A stretch of DNA of 64,000 nt from Propionibacteriaceae bacterium (GCA_009780915.1 WQZD01000004.1:1-64000); one strand, 5' to 3'; counted from the stretch's first letter, positions 54,626 through 63,743 are shown. The notes: generated by a model not told the origin, from the sequence alone. Translations and numbers: made by a program.

Positions 54626-54722
54626 GTGTCTTTTCTACCACATAGGCCATCACGACGAGGGCAAGAGCGATGGGCGATGACGCAGGAGCCAGTCCTGAAC
54701 GCCGTCGCCGGGCACGCCAGCC

Positions 54723-54929
54723 GTGTGGAGGGCGCCTGAGCAGCTTCGAGACCTATTCAACCAACTCAGCCAGGGAGGTAAGCCGTATGATGCTCCGAAT
54801 TACAATGGGACAATGGTCCAACTTGACGACGGAACACTTATTGGATATCGAGCATCTTCGACTAGTGGCGGGCCGACTATTGATGTCAACTACGGTGCTA
54901 ATAACATTGTGAAGATACACGTGGGGTGA
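54723..54929 (+). pseudogene. Orphan C-terminal fragment of a polymorphic toxin-like protein
   Basis: About 68 residues from GTG 54723 resemble the ends of secreted polymorphic toxins: 'NGTMVQLDDGTLIGYR', then SGGPTIDVNY and a final KIHVG. The same frame has a stop at 54696-54698, so no delivery or pre-toxin domain is attached. The stretch from about 54740 to 54930 is clearly poorer in GC than its surroundings, a sign of transfer. It is followed directly by a gene of immunity-protein size. It looks like a displaced toxin tip left after recombination; family recognition is by pattern and uncertain. Confidence 0.5.
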
Positions 54930-54940
54930 GAGGTGATGCC

Positions 54941-55331
54941 ATGTTGAGTGCGTTCAGCCGCATGCTGTTGATCGAAGGCCTTGATGACTGGGTTCCGTTG
55001 GCGGCATTGGGGTTGGGTTTTTTTGGGAGGAGCCCGTCTCCGCATGAGTTTCTTGTCGAGTCGAGGGCTGCCGTGGAACCGTTATTGCGTCAGGGTCTGA
55101 TGACCATGGGGGACTTGCGGGGTCTTGGTGGATATGAGCCATGGGCCCTGTCGATCGACGAGTGTCTTGCGAATTTCGAGGAGATGTTCATGAGTGATCC
55201 GGATTTGGTTAGCGGTCGGTGGAAGTACGGTATCTGGCTCTGTCTCACGTCCCAGGGGGGGGGCGTTGGCCACGCAGATTTATGCTAGCGACCCGGATCC
55301 CTTGTGTATTAGTGACAAACGTGCCATGTGA
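54941..55331 (+). pseudogene. Putative immunity protein gene, frameshifted at a 9-G tract
   Basis: From ATG 54941 (site GAGAGGTGA just upstream) the frame reads 115 residues and ends at 55288 soon after nine Gs (55255-55263). Removing one G changes the ending from SQGGGVGHADLC to SQGGALATQIYASDPD... and continues to a stop at 55329-55331, giving 129 residues. The restored ending, with LTSQGGALATQIY after a W-K-Y-G-I-W-L strand, looks far more natural. The protein is acidic, cytoplasmic and lies right after the toxin fragment, as immunity genes do. It may be phase-variable, a true pseudogene or a sequencing error. Confidence 0.55.
55255..55263. repeat. Homopolymer of 9 G
   Basis: Nine Gs lie near the 3' end of the putative immunity gene. 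With eight, the frame would continue naturally for 22 more codons after the tract. Confidence 0.9.
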
Positions 55332-55463
55332 GTTCCCCGCCGAGGGCACCGCGTTCGGATCGACACCGGCCCACCACCTGCGTTGCCGGGCGTCTTGTCG
55401 TATCCAAGTGGCCAACTGGTCAACAATCCACGTGGCATGAAGAAGGTGATCATGGTATGAATC

Positions 55464-55489
55464 CCCCCGGCGCGTCCGGAGGGTTTCTA
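55464..55489 (+). terminator. Possible terminator after the immunity-like gene
   Basis: CCCCCGG (55464-55470) pairs with CCGGAGGG (55476-55483) with one mismatch or bulge and is followed by TTTCT. It ends the accessory segment before the M4 protease gene. Apart from this hairpin I see nothing in 55332-55616. Confidence 0.5.
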
Positions 55490-55616
55490 GTGTGGTGTTC
55501 CGGCTGGCGTGGTGAGCCAAGTACTACTGTCCGCATCTGACGAAGGCTACGTCCTCGATGGTCCCACGACATGAACTGTGTGGGGGAGTGCGGAGAGCCT
55601 CGTGCATACTGGTTGC

Positions 55617-56969
55617 ATGATTGACGTCGACATGGGCCATCCGTCAGCGGTGTGCCATTTCATCCCTCCGTACCTGATCGAGCGGATCCAGCCCCAGGCT
55701 CTGGTCGAGCGCGACCAGGCTTTGCGGGCGGCGCGAGTCACCGCGCAGCCCACGACACAGACCCTCCTGCGTGCGCCTGCCCCGGCATGGGTGATCCACG
55801 ACTGTCGGAACTCCTCGACGCTGCCGGGCCGGGTGGTGGTGACCGCCGCGGACGCGCAGAAGAAGGTCGATCGGGCCGACCAGGCCGTCCAGGAGGCTGT
55901 ACGGGGGGTCGCGGGCGTCCTCGCCATGTACTCCGAGGTCTATCAGCGTCGTTCCTACGACGACCTCGGCGCCAGCGTGAGCGTGAGCGTCCACTATGAG
56001 AAGGGGTACGACAACGCCTACTGGGACGGGACTCAACTGGTGTTCGGGGACGGCGACCAAGTCCTCTTCGGCCGTTTCACCGCCCCGGTGGACGTCTTGG
56101 GGCATGAGTTCACGCACGCGGTCACCCAAGCCAGCGCGGGCCTGATCTATCAGGGGCAGCCGGGTGCGATCAACGAGTCCATCTCGGACGTCTTCGGATC
56201 CTGCTTGAAGCAGCGCCTGCTCGGCCAGCGGGTCGACCAGGCGGACTGGCTGATCGGCGCGAACCTGTTCCTGCCGGGCGTCCAGGCGCGAGCCTTGCGC
56301 GACATGGCCAATCCGGGCACGGCCTACGACGATCCACGGCTGGGCAAGGATCCTCAGTCGGGCGCCATGGATGGGTACGTCACCACGCGCGACGACAACG
56401 GTGGGGTCCACATCAACTCAGGCATACCCAACCGCGCCTTCCACCTCGCGGCGATGGCCATCGGTGGCTTCGCCTGGGAGGGCGCCGGCCGGGTGTGGTA
56501 CGACGCGCTGACGGGCGGACTGGTCAAACCAGACGCCGATTTCGCCAGCTTCGCCGCCGCCACGGTCGCGGCCGGGGGCGAGTACGCGGATCGGGTCGCC
56601 GCCGCCTGGGAGGAGGTCGGCGTCACGCCGACGAGCGGGTCGACGGGTGACTCCAACACCCCCGGAGACGCCACCGCGTCCGACCACGTATCCGTACGAC
56701 GTACGGGAGGTTTCGCAGGGATTCCGAAGACCGGTGTGGTGGATCTGGCGTCCGACGTGGATGCCGACCGTGTCCATGAGCTGACCACGCTCATCCGTCG
56801 GATCGACATCCGCCATGTCCTGAGCCTGTCGTCGCATCACGCGGACGAGGGGCGTCCGGGCGCCGATCGTTTCGTCTATGACTTCGACTTGTGCGGTCAG
56901 TGCTGCCAGGTCGGGGAGCATGAGTTGACCCAGGATCTACGCCGGATCGTGCAGATCGTCCTCGATTGA
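55617..56969 (+). CDS. Protealysin-like M4 metalloprotease with fused emfourin-like inhibitor domain
   Basis: The 450-aa protein lacks a secretion signal and starts with the short protealysin-type propeptide, CHFIPPYLIERI at 13-24. The catalytic domain has HEFTHAVTQ (zinc site, 163-167), GAINESISDVFG with the third ligand (Glu187), and GGVHINSGIPNRAFHLAA. From about residue 360 a separate domain begins VSVRRTGGFAGIPKTGVVDL, which resembles emfourin, the protein inhibitor of protealysin-like proteases that is normally encoded by the adjacent gene. Protease and inhibitor are therefore probably one chain. ATG 55617 is chosen because the propeptide starts there. Three cysteines (FDLCGQCCQ) near the end are unusual. 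Standalone expression is likely. Confidence 0.85.
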   Translation: MIDVDMGHPSAVCHFIPPYLIERIQPQALVERDQALRAARVTAQPTTQTLLRAPAPAWVIHDCRNSSTLPGRVVVTAADAQKKVDRADQAVQEAVRGVAGVLAMYSEVYQRRSYDDLGASVSVSVHYEKGYDNAYWDGTQLVFGDGDQVLFGRFTAPVDVLGHEFTHAVTQASAGLIYQGQPGAINESISDVFGSCLKQRLLGQRVDQADWLIGANLFLPGVQARALRDMANPGTAYDDPRLGKDPQSGAMDGYVTTRDDNGGVHINSGIPNRAFHLAAMAIGGFAWEGAGRVWYDALTGGLVKPDADFASFAAATVAAGGEYADRVAAAWEEVGVTPTSGSTGDSNTPGDATASDHVSVRRTGGFAGIPKTGVVDLASDVDADRVHELTTLIRRIDIRHVLSLSSHHADEGRPGADRFVYDFDLCGQCCQVGEHELTQDLRRIVQIVLD

Positions 56970-57015
56970 GTCGGACCACGCGCCGCACCCGATCGGGGCG
57001 ACGCGCGGATCACGG

Positions 57016-57822
57016 TCACAGCACAGGGTCGCCGTCGACGGCGGGTCGTACCACGATGCGAGTCCACGCCCCGACATAGACGCGGGTGTCGGCGCCGATC
57101 TGGACGCGCCCGGTGATCGGCTCGTCGGGAAGGGACGCGGTCGCCGGGGCGACGAAGGTCCCGTTGGCCGAGTCGAGATCATTGACGTACCAGTAACCAT
57201 CGGCACAGGTCAGGTACGCCTGACGTCGGCTGCATCCGACATCGGGCTCGCAATCGATGTCGGGGTTGATGTTGCGGCTGGCCGAGTGGCGTCCGATGAG
57301 AGCAGAGTCCTTCAGCGGGACGACACGCGGAGAGCCGAGGGGCGGAAGGGGGTCGGTGGACTCCTGGAAGGCGTACCACTGCGGGTCGACCCAGACCTCC
57401 GCCACCCACGGGATGTGTTTGGCGACGTGGCCCGTGGGCGCGGAGCCGACGGCTGACTCGACAGGTGGGGCGGGCGAGTCCGCCGCCAGGTCGGGGGTCT
57501 CATCCGCCGCAGCCTCCGCAGTCGGGTCGTCAGGCGCATGGGTGGCCGAGCCGGGCTCAGCGGCCTCGTCGGGTGTGGGCGGCGGGAGTCCGAGTTCGGT
57601 GCGCAGATCCTGCTGGGGGAGCGCGCCGGTGGTGTAGTCGTACCCGCAGGACTCACAGAACAAGGCTGCGGTGGGGCGGGTCGCGCCACAGTTGGGGCAC
57701 AGGCTCGGCTCGGGCGCGGGCCCGGGGGCTGGCTGTGCTGGATCGGTGGCCACCACGGGCATGCCGCACTGGTCGCAGAAGTCTTCCGATTGGGTGTCGT
57801 GCCCATCCACGCAGCGAGCCAT
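57016..57822 (-). CDS. Zinc-ribbon FHA-domain protein
   Basis: The 268-aa protein has two small Cys clusters at the N terminus (3-20 and 42-60: CDQCG, LCPNCG, CESCG), an acidic Ala/Pro-rich linker, and a C-terminal FHA domain (from about 165) with the phosphothreonine-binding residues in IGRHSASRNIN, CSRRQAYL and DLDSANGTFV. FHA domains bind phosphothreonine proteins, so it is probably the reader for the kinase in this operon. It is last in the minus-strand operon, starting 2 bases after the VWA gene stop, with AGAGGA just upstream. Confidence 0.88.
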   Translation of the reverse strand: MARCVDGHDTQSEDFCDQCGMPVVATDPAQPAPGPAPEPSLCPNCGATRPTAALFCESCGYDYTTGALPQQDLRTELGLPPPTPDEAAEPGSATHAPDDPTAEAAADETPDLAADSPAPPVESAVGSAPTGHVAKHIPWVAEVWVDPQWYAFQESTDPLPPLGSPRVVPLKDSALIGRHSASRNINPDIDCEPDVGCSRRQAYLTCADGYWYVNDLDSANGTFVAPATASLPDEPITGRVQIGADTRVYVGAWTRIVVRPAVDGDPVL

Positions 57823-57824
57823 CT

Positions 57825-59126
57825 CTATCCTCTGATCCTTGTCGTACGAGTCGATGCCGTGTCGAGGGCCATCTCGTCGGCTTTGTCGATGTTCTTCTTC
57901 AGGCGCACCGTGCCCGTGGCGGCGTCTGCCACGTCCACGACCCGTGCCAAGCGGTTGGCGGCCTCGGCGTTGCCGGTCTGGGTGGCCAGTTGGACGGCCC
58001 GCCCCAACTTCATGGTGGCCGTCCGATCGTCGCCCTCGGCGCGGGCGGACAGACCCTCTTGGATGGCGGACGCCAGTTCCGTCTGGCCGGTGTAGTGGGC
58101 CACCTCGGGGCTGATGCGCGCGGTGAGGCTGGCGTCCGCGGACCATTTCGCCTTGACCAAGCCCTGGGTGAGGATGGCCGCCCCGGTGGCCAACTGGACG
58201 CGAGCGGCCAGTTGCTCGGTCCCGACAGCTTTGGCGGGAAGGCGTACGCAGATGTGGTAGTCGCGTGACTCGTCACCCCAGGCGCCGGTGGGGAACACGG
58301 TGGTGAGAGGATCGACGCTCGATCCGCGATGGGTGAGGTCCTCGACGGTGGGCGAGACTTGGCGTACGAACATCACTTGCGCGCCTTGGGGGATCCAGAC
58401 GCGCAGCCCCGCGTCGGGGACCCCTCGCGACATCGAGCGCGTGATGAGGTCCCGGAAGACGCCCGGAAGCTCTCGGGGGCTGGGGATGACGTCGACGGTG
58501 CCCAGCAGGGCCTGGGCGATCTTGCGAATCTCGGAGACCTGCCACTCGACTCCGATCCCTCGACAGTCCACCTGGAATTCCCCCAGGCACCCGCGGATCG
58601 ACGCGTCCAACTGGGTCACCGACTCGTTGTGGTTCTCTCCGTCAGTCAACAAGATGGCATGTCGTCCGACCAGGGAGGGGATGGAGCGGAACAAGGAGCG
58701 CGCGAGCATGAGCCACGAGCCCATGGCCGTGCCCCCGTCGGCGCGGAAGGAGGCGATGGCCGCCTTGGCCTGGGCGCGGGTGGTCGGATCCATGCGGACC
58801 ATGCCCGGCCCCGAGGTCACGCGTGGGTAGGCCAGGTACGCGCGGTGGTTGCCCGCGATGATGGCGACGTACGTGCCGTCCAGGATGGTGTCGACGGCCA
58901 CCATGGCGGCGTCTTTGGCGGCTTGCATGTTGACCAGGCCCATCGACGCGGATGTGTCCACGATCACGATCTCTCCCACGTCGCCGACGCCGGTCTGCCC
59001 TGCCGCCCCGGCATCGGAACATTCGATGCGGACGATAGCGTTGACATCCGTGCTGCCGTCCGCGAGGTACTCGTTCTGGTAGACCATCGAGGTGAAAACT
59101 GCCATGGGTTCAGTGTAGACCGGCAT
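57825..59126 (-). CDS. VWA-domain protein
   Basis: The 433-aa protein carries a von Willebrand factor A domain with the metal-binding (MIDAS) motif DTSASMG, a downstream threonine in GGTAMGSW and DGENHNE. A beta-rich middle part and a helical C-terminal repeat-like region follow. There is no signal peptide. In many actinobacteria a VWA protein accompanies PknG-type kinase and PP2C genes. Its target is unknown; it may be an adaptor. ATG 59126 and ATG 59105 are both possible starts. Confidence 0.87.
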   Translation of the reverse strand: MPVYTEPMAVFTSMVYQNEYLADGSTDVNAIVRIECSDAGAAGQTGVGDVGEIVIVDTSASMGLVNMQAAKDAAMVAVDTILDGTYVAIIAGNHRAYLAYPRVTSGPGMVRMDPTTRAQAKAAIASFRADGGTAMGSWLMLARSLFRSIPSLVGRHAILLTDGENHNESVTQLDASIRGCLGEFQVDCRGIGVEWQVSEIRKIAQALLGTVDVIPSPRELPGVFRDLITRSMSRGVPDAGLRVWIPQGAQVMFVRQVSPTVEDLTHRGSSVDPLTTVFPTGAWGDESRDYHICVRLPAKAVGTEQLAARVQLATGAAILTQGLVKAKWSADASLTARISPEVAHYTGQTELASAIQEGLSARAEGDDRTATMKLGRAVQLATQTGNAEAANRLARVVDVADAATGTVRLKKNIDKADEMALDTASTRTTRIRG

Positions 59127-59224
59127 GGGGGTCCAGCTTCGTCACGCCAGCGTGCCGTCCGGTATTTGGGTGGAGGATAGGTCGAGACCCTGAGGGGCCG
59201 AAGCGGTGGACGCGAGACACGCTT

Positions 59225-60214
59225 CTAGCACTCGGCCGACGCCGGGTCCACCCGCGCGCACGCGACGGTGACATTGTCGTGACCGCCCTGTGCGTTTGCC
59301 CAGTCCACAAGGCGCGATGCCAGCTCCAAGGCGGTGGTGTCCTCCGCGACGCACAGCGCGACGACTGCCGCGAGGTCCACCGCTTCGGACGCGTAGTTCC
59401 ACAGCCCGTCCGAGCAGACGATCACCCACCCGGGGCGGCTGATCTCCACGACGCCCATGTTGGGAATCAGATCGATCGCGTCCCGCCCCAGCCACTTGGT
59501 GATGGTGTGGGCCAGCGCGGAGGACTCCGCCTCGGCGCGTTCGGCGCCGGAGTCCATGCCGTCCTGGGCCAGAGAGTGGTCCCGGGTCACCTGCCAGGGG
59601 TCGGCGCCGTCGGGGAACCAGTACACCCGTGAATCGCCCAGATTGGCGGCGAGGATCCAGCGGTCGTCGACGATGGCCATCGCGATCGTCGTGGCGGCCG
59701 CGTTCACGGATTCCGGATCCGTGCAGTCCACGACGGCTTCATTGGCTGATGTCATCGCTGAGGTGAGGAGGGCTTTGAGCGCGGCCGCGCGCGAGGAGGG
59801 CGTGCCCGTGCCCTGGGGGTCCTGGGCCCATGCGAGGTCGCACGCCGCGTGCGCGGCGGCCATCGACGCGAGGTCTGAGTCGTCGGACGTGGTCACCCCG
59901 TCGCAGACGACCATCACCGCTCTGCGGTCGTTGGCCTGGCAAGCCAAAGCGTCCTCGTTGCGGGCATGGCTCACACCGATGTCGCACACGCCCCCGACCC
60001 ATCGGGCGGGCGCCATCTCATAGTGCTCGCGCAGGCTCTTGGCCTTCTGCCCGCATCGTTGGCAGTACCCGTCGATCCCCAGCTCGCCTCCGCACGCGGC
60101 GCAGGCGTCGGGATAGGCGTCGAAGCGGGGTCGCGCGGGCCTCAGTGGGACAGTCGCCTCGGGGGCGTCCGGGCGCCATTCCACTCCGGGGGTGTCATGG
60201 TCGAAGGTCGTCAT
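59225..60214 (-). CDS. PP2C-family protein phosphatase with N-terminal zinc ribbon
   Basis: The 329-aa protein has a short zinc-ribbon (CAACGGELGIDGYCQRCG, 38-54) followed by a PP2C domain with RNEDAL, VVCDGVTTS, GDSRVYWF, CSDGLWNY and GGHDNVTVA, which provide the metal-binding aspartates. It should remove phosphates from Ser/Thr residues set by the neighbouring kinase. Its start overlaps the kinase stop by 4 bases, so the two are translationally coupled. Confidence 0.93.
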   Translation of the reverse strand: MTTFDHDTPGVEWRPDAPEATVPLRPARPRFDAYPDACAACGGELGIDGYCQRCGQKAKSLREHYEMAPARWVGGVCDIGVSHARNEDALACQANDRRAVMVVCDGVTTSDDSDLASMAAAHAACDLAWAQDPQGTGTPSSRAAALKALLTSAMTSANEAVVDCTDPESVNAAATTIAMAIVDDRWILAANLGDSRVYWFPDGADPWQVTRDHSLAQDGMDSGAERAEAESSALAHTITKWLGRDAIDLIPNMGVVEISRPGWVIVCSDGLWNYASEAVDLAAVVALCVAEDTTALELASRLVDWANAQGGHDNVTVACARVDPASAEC

Positions 60215-62643
60215 AGGATCGTCCACTTTCTCAAGGCGTTGGCCTGGTCGATGAGCGACACGCGCGCGGCGGCGTCGTTCTCGAGGCTGGCTTGTTGTCG
60301 AAGGATGGATTCGATACGGGCTTTCACGTCCGTCTTCGTCAGAGGCACGTCTCCCAGCCTGGGCACCGGGTCGCGACGGGCCGCCTTGAGCGACGGGTAC
60401 CGGGCCAGCGGCAGGGCGCGGCGGAAGATCTCCAACTCCAGGCGAAGCCGCTCTTCTGTGGTCGCACCGGATGAGCGGATCGCGGCGAAGGCCTGGGACA
60501 GATCGGGCAGCCCCTTGCCAGAATAGGTCAAGTACGAGGCGGTCAGGCGGCGCGACTGGGACCATCCGCCCGAGGTGGCAGGGACGAGGTCGAGGGCCTG
60601 GAGCACGGACCGGGTGTCGAGGATGGCGCCGTGCGCGTCCTTGCGCCGGGCGCGCACGCGCGCTAGGCCGAAGGCGGAACCGGCCACGTACGCCGCGTCG
60701 GTGGCGGAGCAGGTCTGGTACAACTGCTCGGCGACCTGGAGTTCCCCGCCCATCTCGCAGGCCACGGCGAGGGCGAACTTGGGCGCCAATTCTCCCGGCA
60801 CTTGTCCGTACACCGCGTTGAAGCACGACTGCGCCGTCGCCCAGTCGGCGCTGTTGAGGGCCGCCAGGCCCTCGATCCACGCGGCTCGCCATTCCCACGG
60901 GTCGGCGGTGAGCATCTGATCGATGGTCGTCGTGAGGATGTCAGTGGCCCCCAGTTCGATCGCCAGCCACGATACGGCGATGGACACTTCGAGGGTGCGC
61001 GTCGGGGACCTGAGGAGGGCCTGGAGCCGGTCGCTCGCGCTCATGTTCGGGTCGAGCGAGGCGAGCATGAGCAGGGCCGGATCGTTCGGGTCGGGCTTGA
61101 GGCGAGGCAGTTGCTTCCACGTGAAGGCGTCCGCGACCACGGTGGGCGGGTCGAACAGATCCGAGGGGGCGGAGACGGTGGCCGCCGAGGTGTGGTCGGT
61201 GGCGACCACCTCGCGCAAGACCCCCACCATCTGGGTGCGGAACTCCTCCACCGACGAGAACCGGTCCGAGGGGTCCGGCGCGCACGCCTTGGCGATGAGC
61301 CGGTAGACCGAGTCGTACTGGGCGAACACCGGCACGGTGTCCACCGGCGGCAGCGAGGTCGCATAGGTGGTCTGGTACCCCTTCACCTCCGCGCAACAGA
61401 CCAACAGGGTGCGGCCCAGGGTGAAAATGTCCGAGGCGACCGAACACCCCAGCGTGGACACTTCCGGCGCCTGGAAACCGACTGTGCCGAAGATGACCGA
61501 GTCGTCGTCGTCGATGCGGCGCACCCCGCCCATGTCGATCAGTTTCACAGAGTCCTCGACGTGCATCAGGTTGTCAGGCTTGAAGTCGCAGTACAACAGG
61601 CCGCGAGAGTGCAGGTACGAGAAAGCCGGCAGGATCTCGAGGATGTACGCCAGCGCCTGGTCGACGGGCAACGGGCTGTAGACCCCGCCGGCCGAGGTCA
61701 TGCGATCCTTGAGGACCTGTTTGAGGGAGCGCCCGCCGACGAACTCCATGACGATGTAGGCCCCGCCCTCGTGGCTGACGAAATTGTAGATCTCCACGAT
61801 CAGGGGGTGCTGGATCTGGGCGAGGAACCGTTGCTCGGCGAGGGCGGCCTGCATGGACGCCTCGTCCCCCGCGTTGAGCAGGCCCTTGAGGACGACCCAC
61901 CGGTTCGAGACGTTGCGGTCCTGGGCCAGGTAGATCCATCCCATCCCGCCGTGGGCCAGGCACCCGCGGACCTCGTACTGCCCGGCGACCACATCCCCGG
62001 CGGCGAGCTTCGGCGTGAAGGAGTACGGCTTGCGACAGGTGGGGCAGTACCCCTCGACGCGCCCGGGCGAATCGGGGGTCGAACGGCCCACCTCGGCGCC
62101 GCAGTGCGGGCAGAAGCGACGGTCCTCGGGCACTTCGGGGTGGGCCAAGATCGCGGACAGGGGGTCGACGCTGGGCTCGGGCGGCACGGTGGTGTACCCC
62201 GCGCCCAAGTGTCCCACGCTGCGGGTCGATGTGGCGGGTCGGGTACGCGTCGTCCCGACGCCGACGCGGGCGGAGCCCAAGGAGACGGTCCCGATCCGGG
62301 CGCTCGTGGTTCCCAGCGTCGTGGGCGGCGGGGCCGCGGAGCCGGCGGGGGCACCGCACGTGTCGCAGTACCCGTCCACGATGTGGCCCCGGCATCCGGG
62401 CATGAGGCACGGTCCGGTGGCTCTCAGAGTGGGCACGTGCCCAGCCACGCCGTCACCCGATCGGGGTGCGGGCGTCGGGGGTGCGGGCGTCGGGGGAGCA
62501 GGTGTCGGCGGTGCGGGCGTCGGGGGAGCAGAGGGCCGTCCTGGCCTCGGCGGAACAGTGGACGGCGTCGACGAGGGCATCCCGCACACGTTGCAGTACC
62601 CGTCCTGGATGACGCCCGTACACCCTGGTTGCGTGCATCTCAC
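60211..62643 (-). CDS. PknG-type serine/threonine protein kinase with zinc ribbons and TPR region
   Basis: The 810-aa protein starts with two zinc-ribbon modules (1-21 and 79-97, each with GYCxxCG), separated by an APPTP repeat. A rubredoxin-like four-Cys unit follows (CPHCG, YCPTC, 178-203), then the kinase domain from about 223: Lys253 (VVLKGLL), catalytic loop LLYCDFKPDN (Asp353), and DMG (370-372) in place of DFG. The C-terminal 350 residues are helical, TPR-like. This order matches mycobacterial PknG, a soluble kinase that senses amino-acid status and controls 2-oxoglutarate metabolism through an FHA protein. HRD is replaced by YCD, as non-canonical loops also occur in PknG. Confidence 0.92.
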   Translation of the reverse strand: MRCTQPGCTGVIQDGYCNVCGMPSSTPSTVPPRPGRPSAPPTPAPPTPAPPTPAPPTPAPRSGDGVAGHVPTLRATGPCLMPGCRGHIVDGYCDTCGAPAGSAAPPPTTLGTTSARIGTVSLGSARVGVGTTRTRPATSTRSVGHLGAGYTTVPPEPSVDPLSAILAHPEVPEDRRFCPHCGAEVGRSTPDSPGRVEGYCPTCRKPYSFTPKLAAGDVVAGQYEVRGCLAHGGMGWIYLAQDRNVSNRWVVLKGLLNAGDEASMQAALAEQRFLAQIQHPLIVEIYNFVSHEGGAYIVMEFVGGRSLKQVLKDRMTSAGGVYSPLPVDQALAYILEILPAFSYLHSRGLLYCDFKPDNLMHVEDSVKLIDMGGVRRIDDDDSVIFGTVGFQAPEVSTLGCSVASDIFTLGRTLLVCCAEVKGYQTTYATSLPPVDTVPVFAQYDSVYRLIAKACAPDPSDRFSSVEEFRTQMVGVLREVVATDHTSAATVSAPSDLFDPPTVVADAFTWKQLPRLKPDPNDPALLMLASLDPNMSASDRLQALLRSPTRTLEVSIAVSWLAIELGATDILTTTIDQMLTADPWEWRAAWIEGLAALNSADWATAQSCFNAVYGQVPGELAPKFALAVACEMGGELQVAEQLYQTCSATDAAYVAGSAFGLARVRARRKDAHGAILDTRSVLQALDLVPATSGGWSQSRRLTASYLTYSGKGLPDLSQAFAAIRSSGATTEERLRLELEIFRRALPLARYPSLKAARRDPVPRLGDVPLTKTDVKARIESILRQQASLENDAAARVSLIDQANALRKWTIL
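62464..62530. repeat. 15-bp minisatellite coding APPTP
   Basis: Four to five imperfect copies of a 15-bp unit encode Ala-Pro-Pro-Thr-Pro repeats between the first two zinc ribbons of the kinase. Because the unit is a multiple of three, copy number can vary without a frame change. Confidence 0.7.
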
Positions 62644-63743
62644 GATGGCCTCCCGGAGGCTTCGACCGCGCGGATCAAGGGCTCGACCACCTGGACGGGG
62701 ACGGGGGAACGATGGAGGAGGTCGTTGACCTGGGTCACCAGGGTCTCGCGCACCGGGTCGGCGCCGGGACCGGCGACGGCTTGGGCCTTCTCCAGCCGGG
62801 AGACCAAGGCGGCGATGAGGGCGTACGCCTCTTCGTTGGCCTGCTGGACGATGTCGAGGGCCGCGCTCACCTGGTCCAGACGCGCGAGGTAGGCGTCGAC
62901 CAGATCGGCACGATCAGGAACCTCTCCGAGGGACTCCACGTGGGGAACGGCGTACTTCGGCGCGGGATCCACGCTGGCGCGGGTCTTCGCCACCAGGTCG
63001 AGGACGGCCTTCTCGCGGTAGATCAGACTCTCGCGGCGGGTCTGGGCCTGGGCGATCTTCTCGCCGAGCATCTGGCGTTCGGCATGGGTGACGATCAGGT
63101 CCCTCTCCATCTGCGCCGCCCGTACCTCCACGGGACCCAACAGGCCACCGACGTCGCCTCCGCGATCCGCCTTGTCGACCAGGTCCTTGATGGCGGCGGC
63201 CAGATCGGCCACAGGGGCGTCGGTGAGCGCACGCACAGGGGCCGGGTCCAACTGGGCCTGGTCGTGGATCCGGTCCATCTGGGCCAGGAGAGCCGTGATG
63301 CGGGCGGAGGTCTGCGTCGGGATCGTGACCAGTTGGTAGCGGGAGGACAGTTGGGCGACGAGGGCGTCCAGCATCCGGCAGGCTTCCGGCAGGGACAGGG
63401 CGAGGCCGCCTCCGGAGGAGATGGACGCCCCTGGGGCCAGCATGTCGTTGAGGTTGGACCAGGTGAGGACGGCGAGCTTCTTCAGGTCCACCTCGGTGAC
63501 CCGCCCGCTGTCCCACGTCGTGAGCAGGTCCTGGTACCGGGTACGGATCGCCTGCCACACGGTCAGCGTCATGGACAGGTCTTGGACCCCGGGGCCGTTG
63601 CCCGTCTCCTGCAGTTTCTGGTCCAGGCGGTCCAACTGGCGACGGGAGTCGTCGATCCACGTTCCCAGAGAGTCGAGGTACGCCAACATCTCTTGGGCTG
63701 TGGGCGGGTTCTGCGCGTCGCCGACGGGCCATGGGGCGCTCAT
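62640..63743 (-). CDS. Helical protein upstream of the kinase
   Basis: The 367-aa protein is almost entirely helical, rich in Ala, Leu, Asp and Gln, with coiled-coil-like stretches and no cysteine cluster, signal peptide or membrane segment. I do not recognise a named family. Its stop overlaps the kinase start and its start overlaps the preceding gene (ATGA), so it is co-translated with both. Mycobacterial pknG is preceded by glnX and glnH; this gene plus the next could be the positional counterpart of GlnX, which is a guess. Confidence 0.8.
   Translation of the reverse strand: MSAPWPVGDAQNPPTAQEMLAYLDSLGTWIDDSRRQLDRLDQKLQETGNGPGVQDLSMTLTVWQAIRTRYQDLLTTWDSGRVTEVDLKKLAVLTWSNLNDMLAPGASISSGGGLALSLPEACRMLDALVAQLSSRYQLVTIPTQTSARITALLAQMDRIHDQAQLDPAPVRALTDAPVADLAAAIKDLVDKADRGGDVGGLLGPVEVRAAQMERDLIVTHAERQMLGEKIAQAQTRRESLIYREKAVLDLVAKTRASVDPAPKYAVPHVESLGEVPDRADLVDAYLARLDQVSAALDIVQQANEEAYALIAALVSRLEKAQAVAGPGADPVRETLVTQVNDLLHRSPVPVQVVEPLIRAVEASGRPS

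Noticed and set aside
54670..54912. An 80-codon frame overlapping the toxin fragment
   Set aside because: It is out of frame with the toxin-like sequence and shows a random composition; the overlapping 68-codon frame has the recognisable ending.
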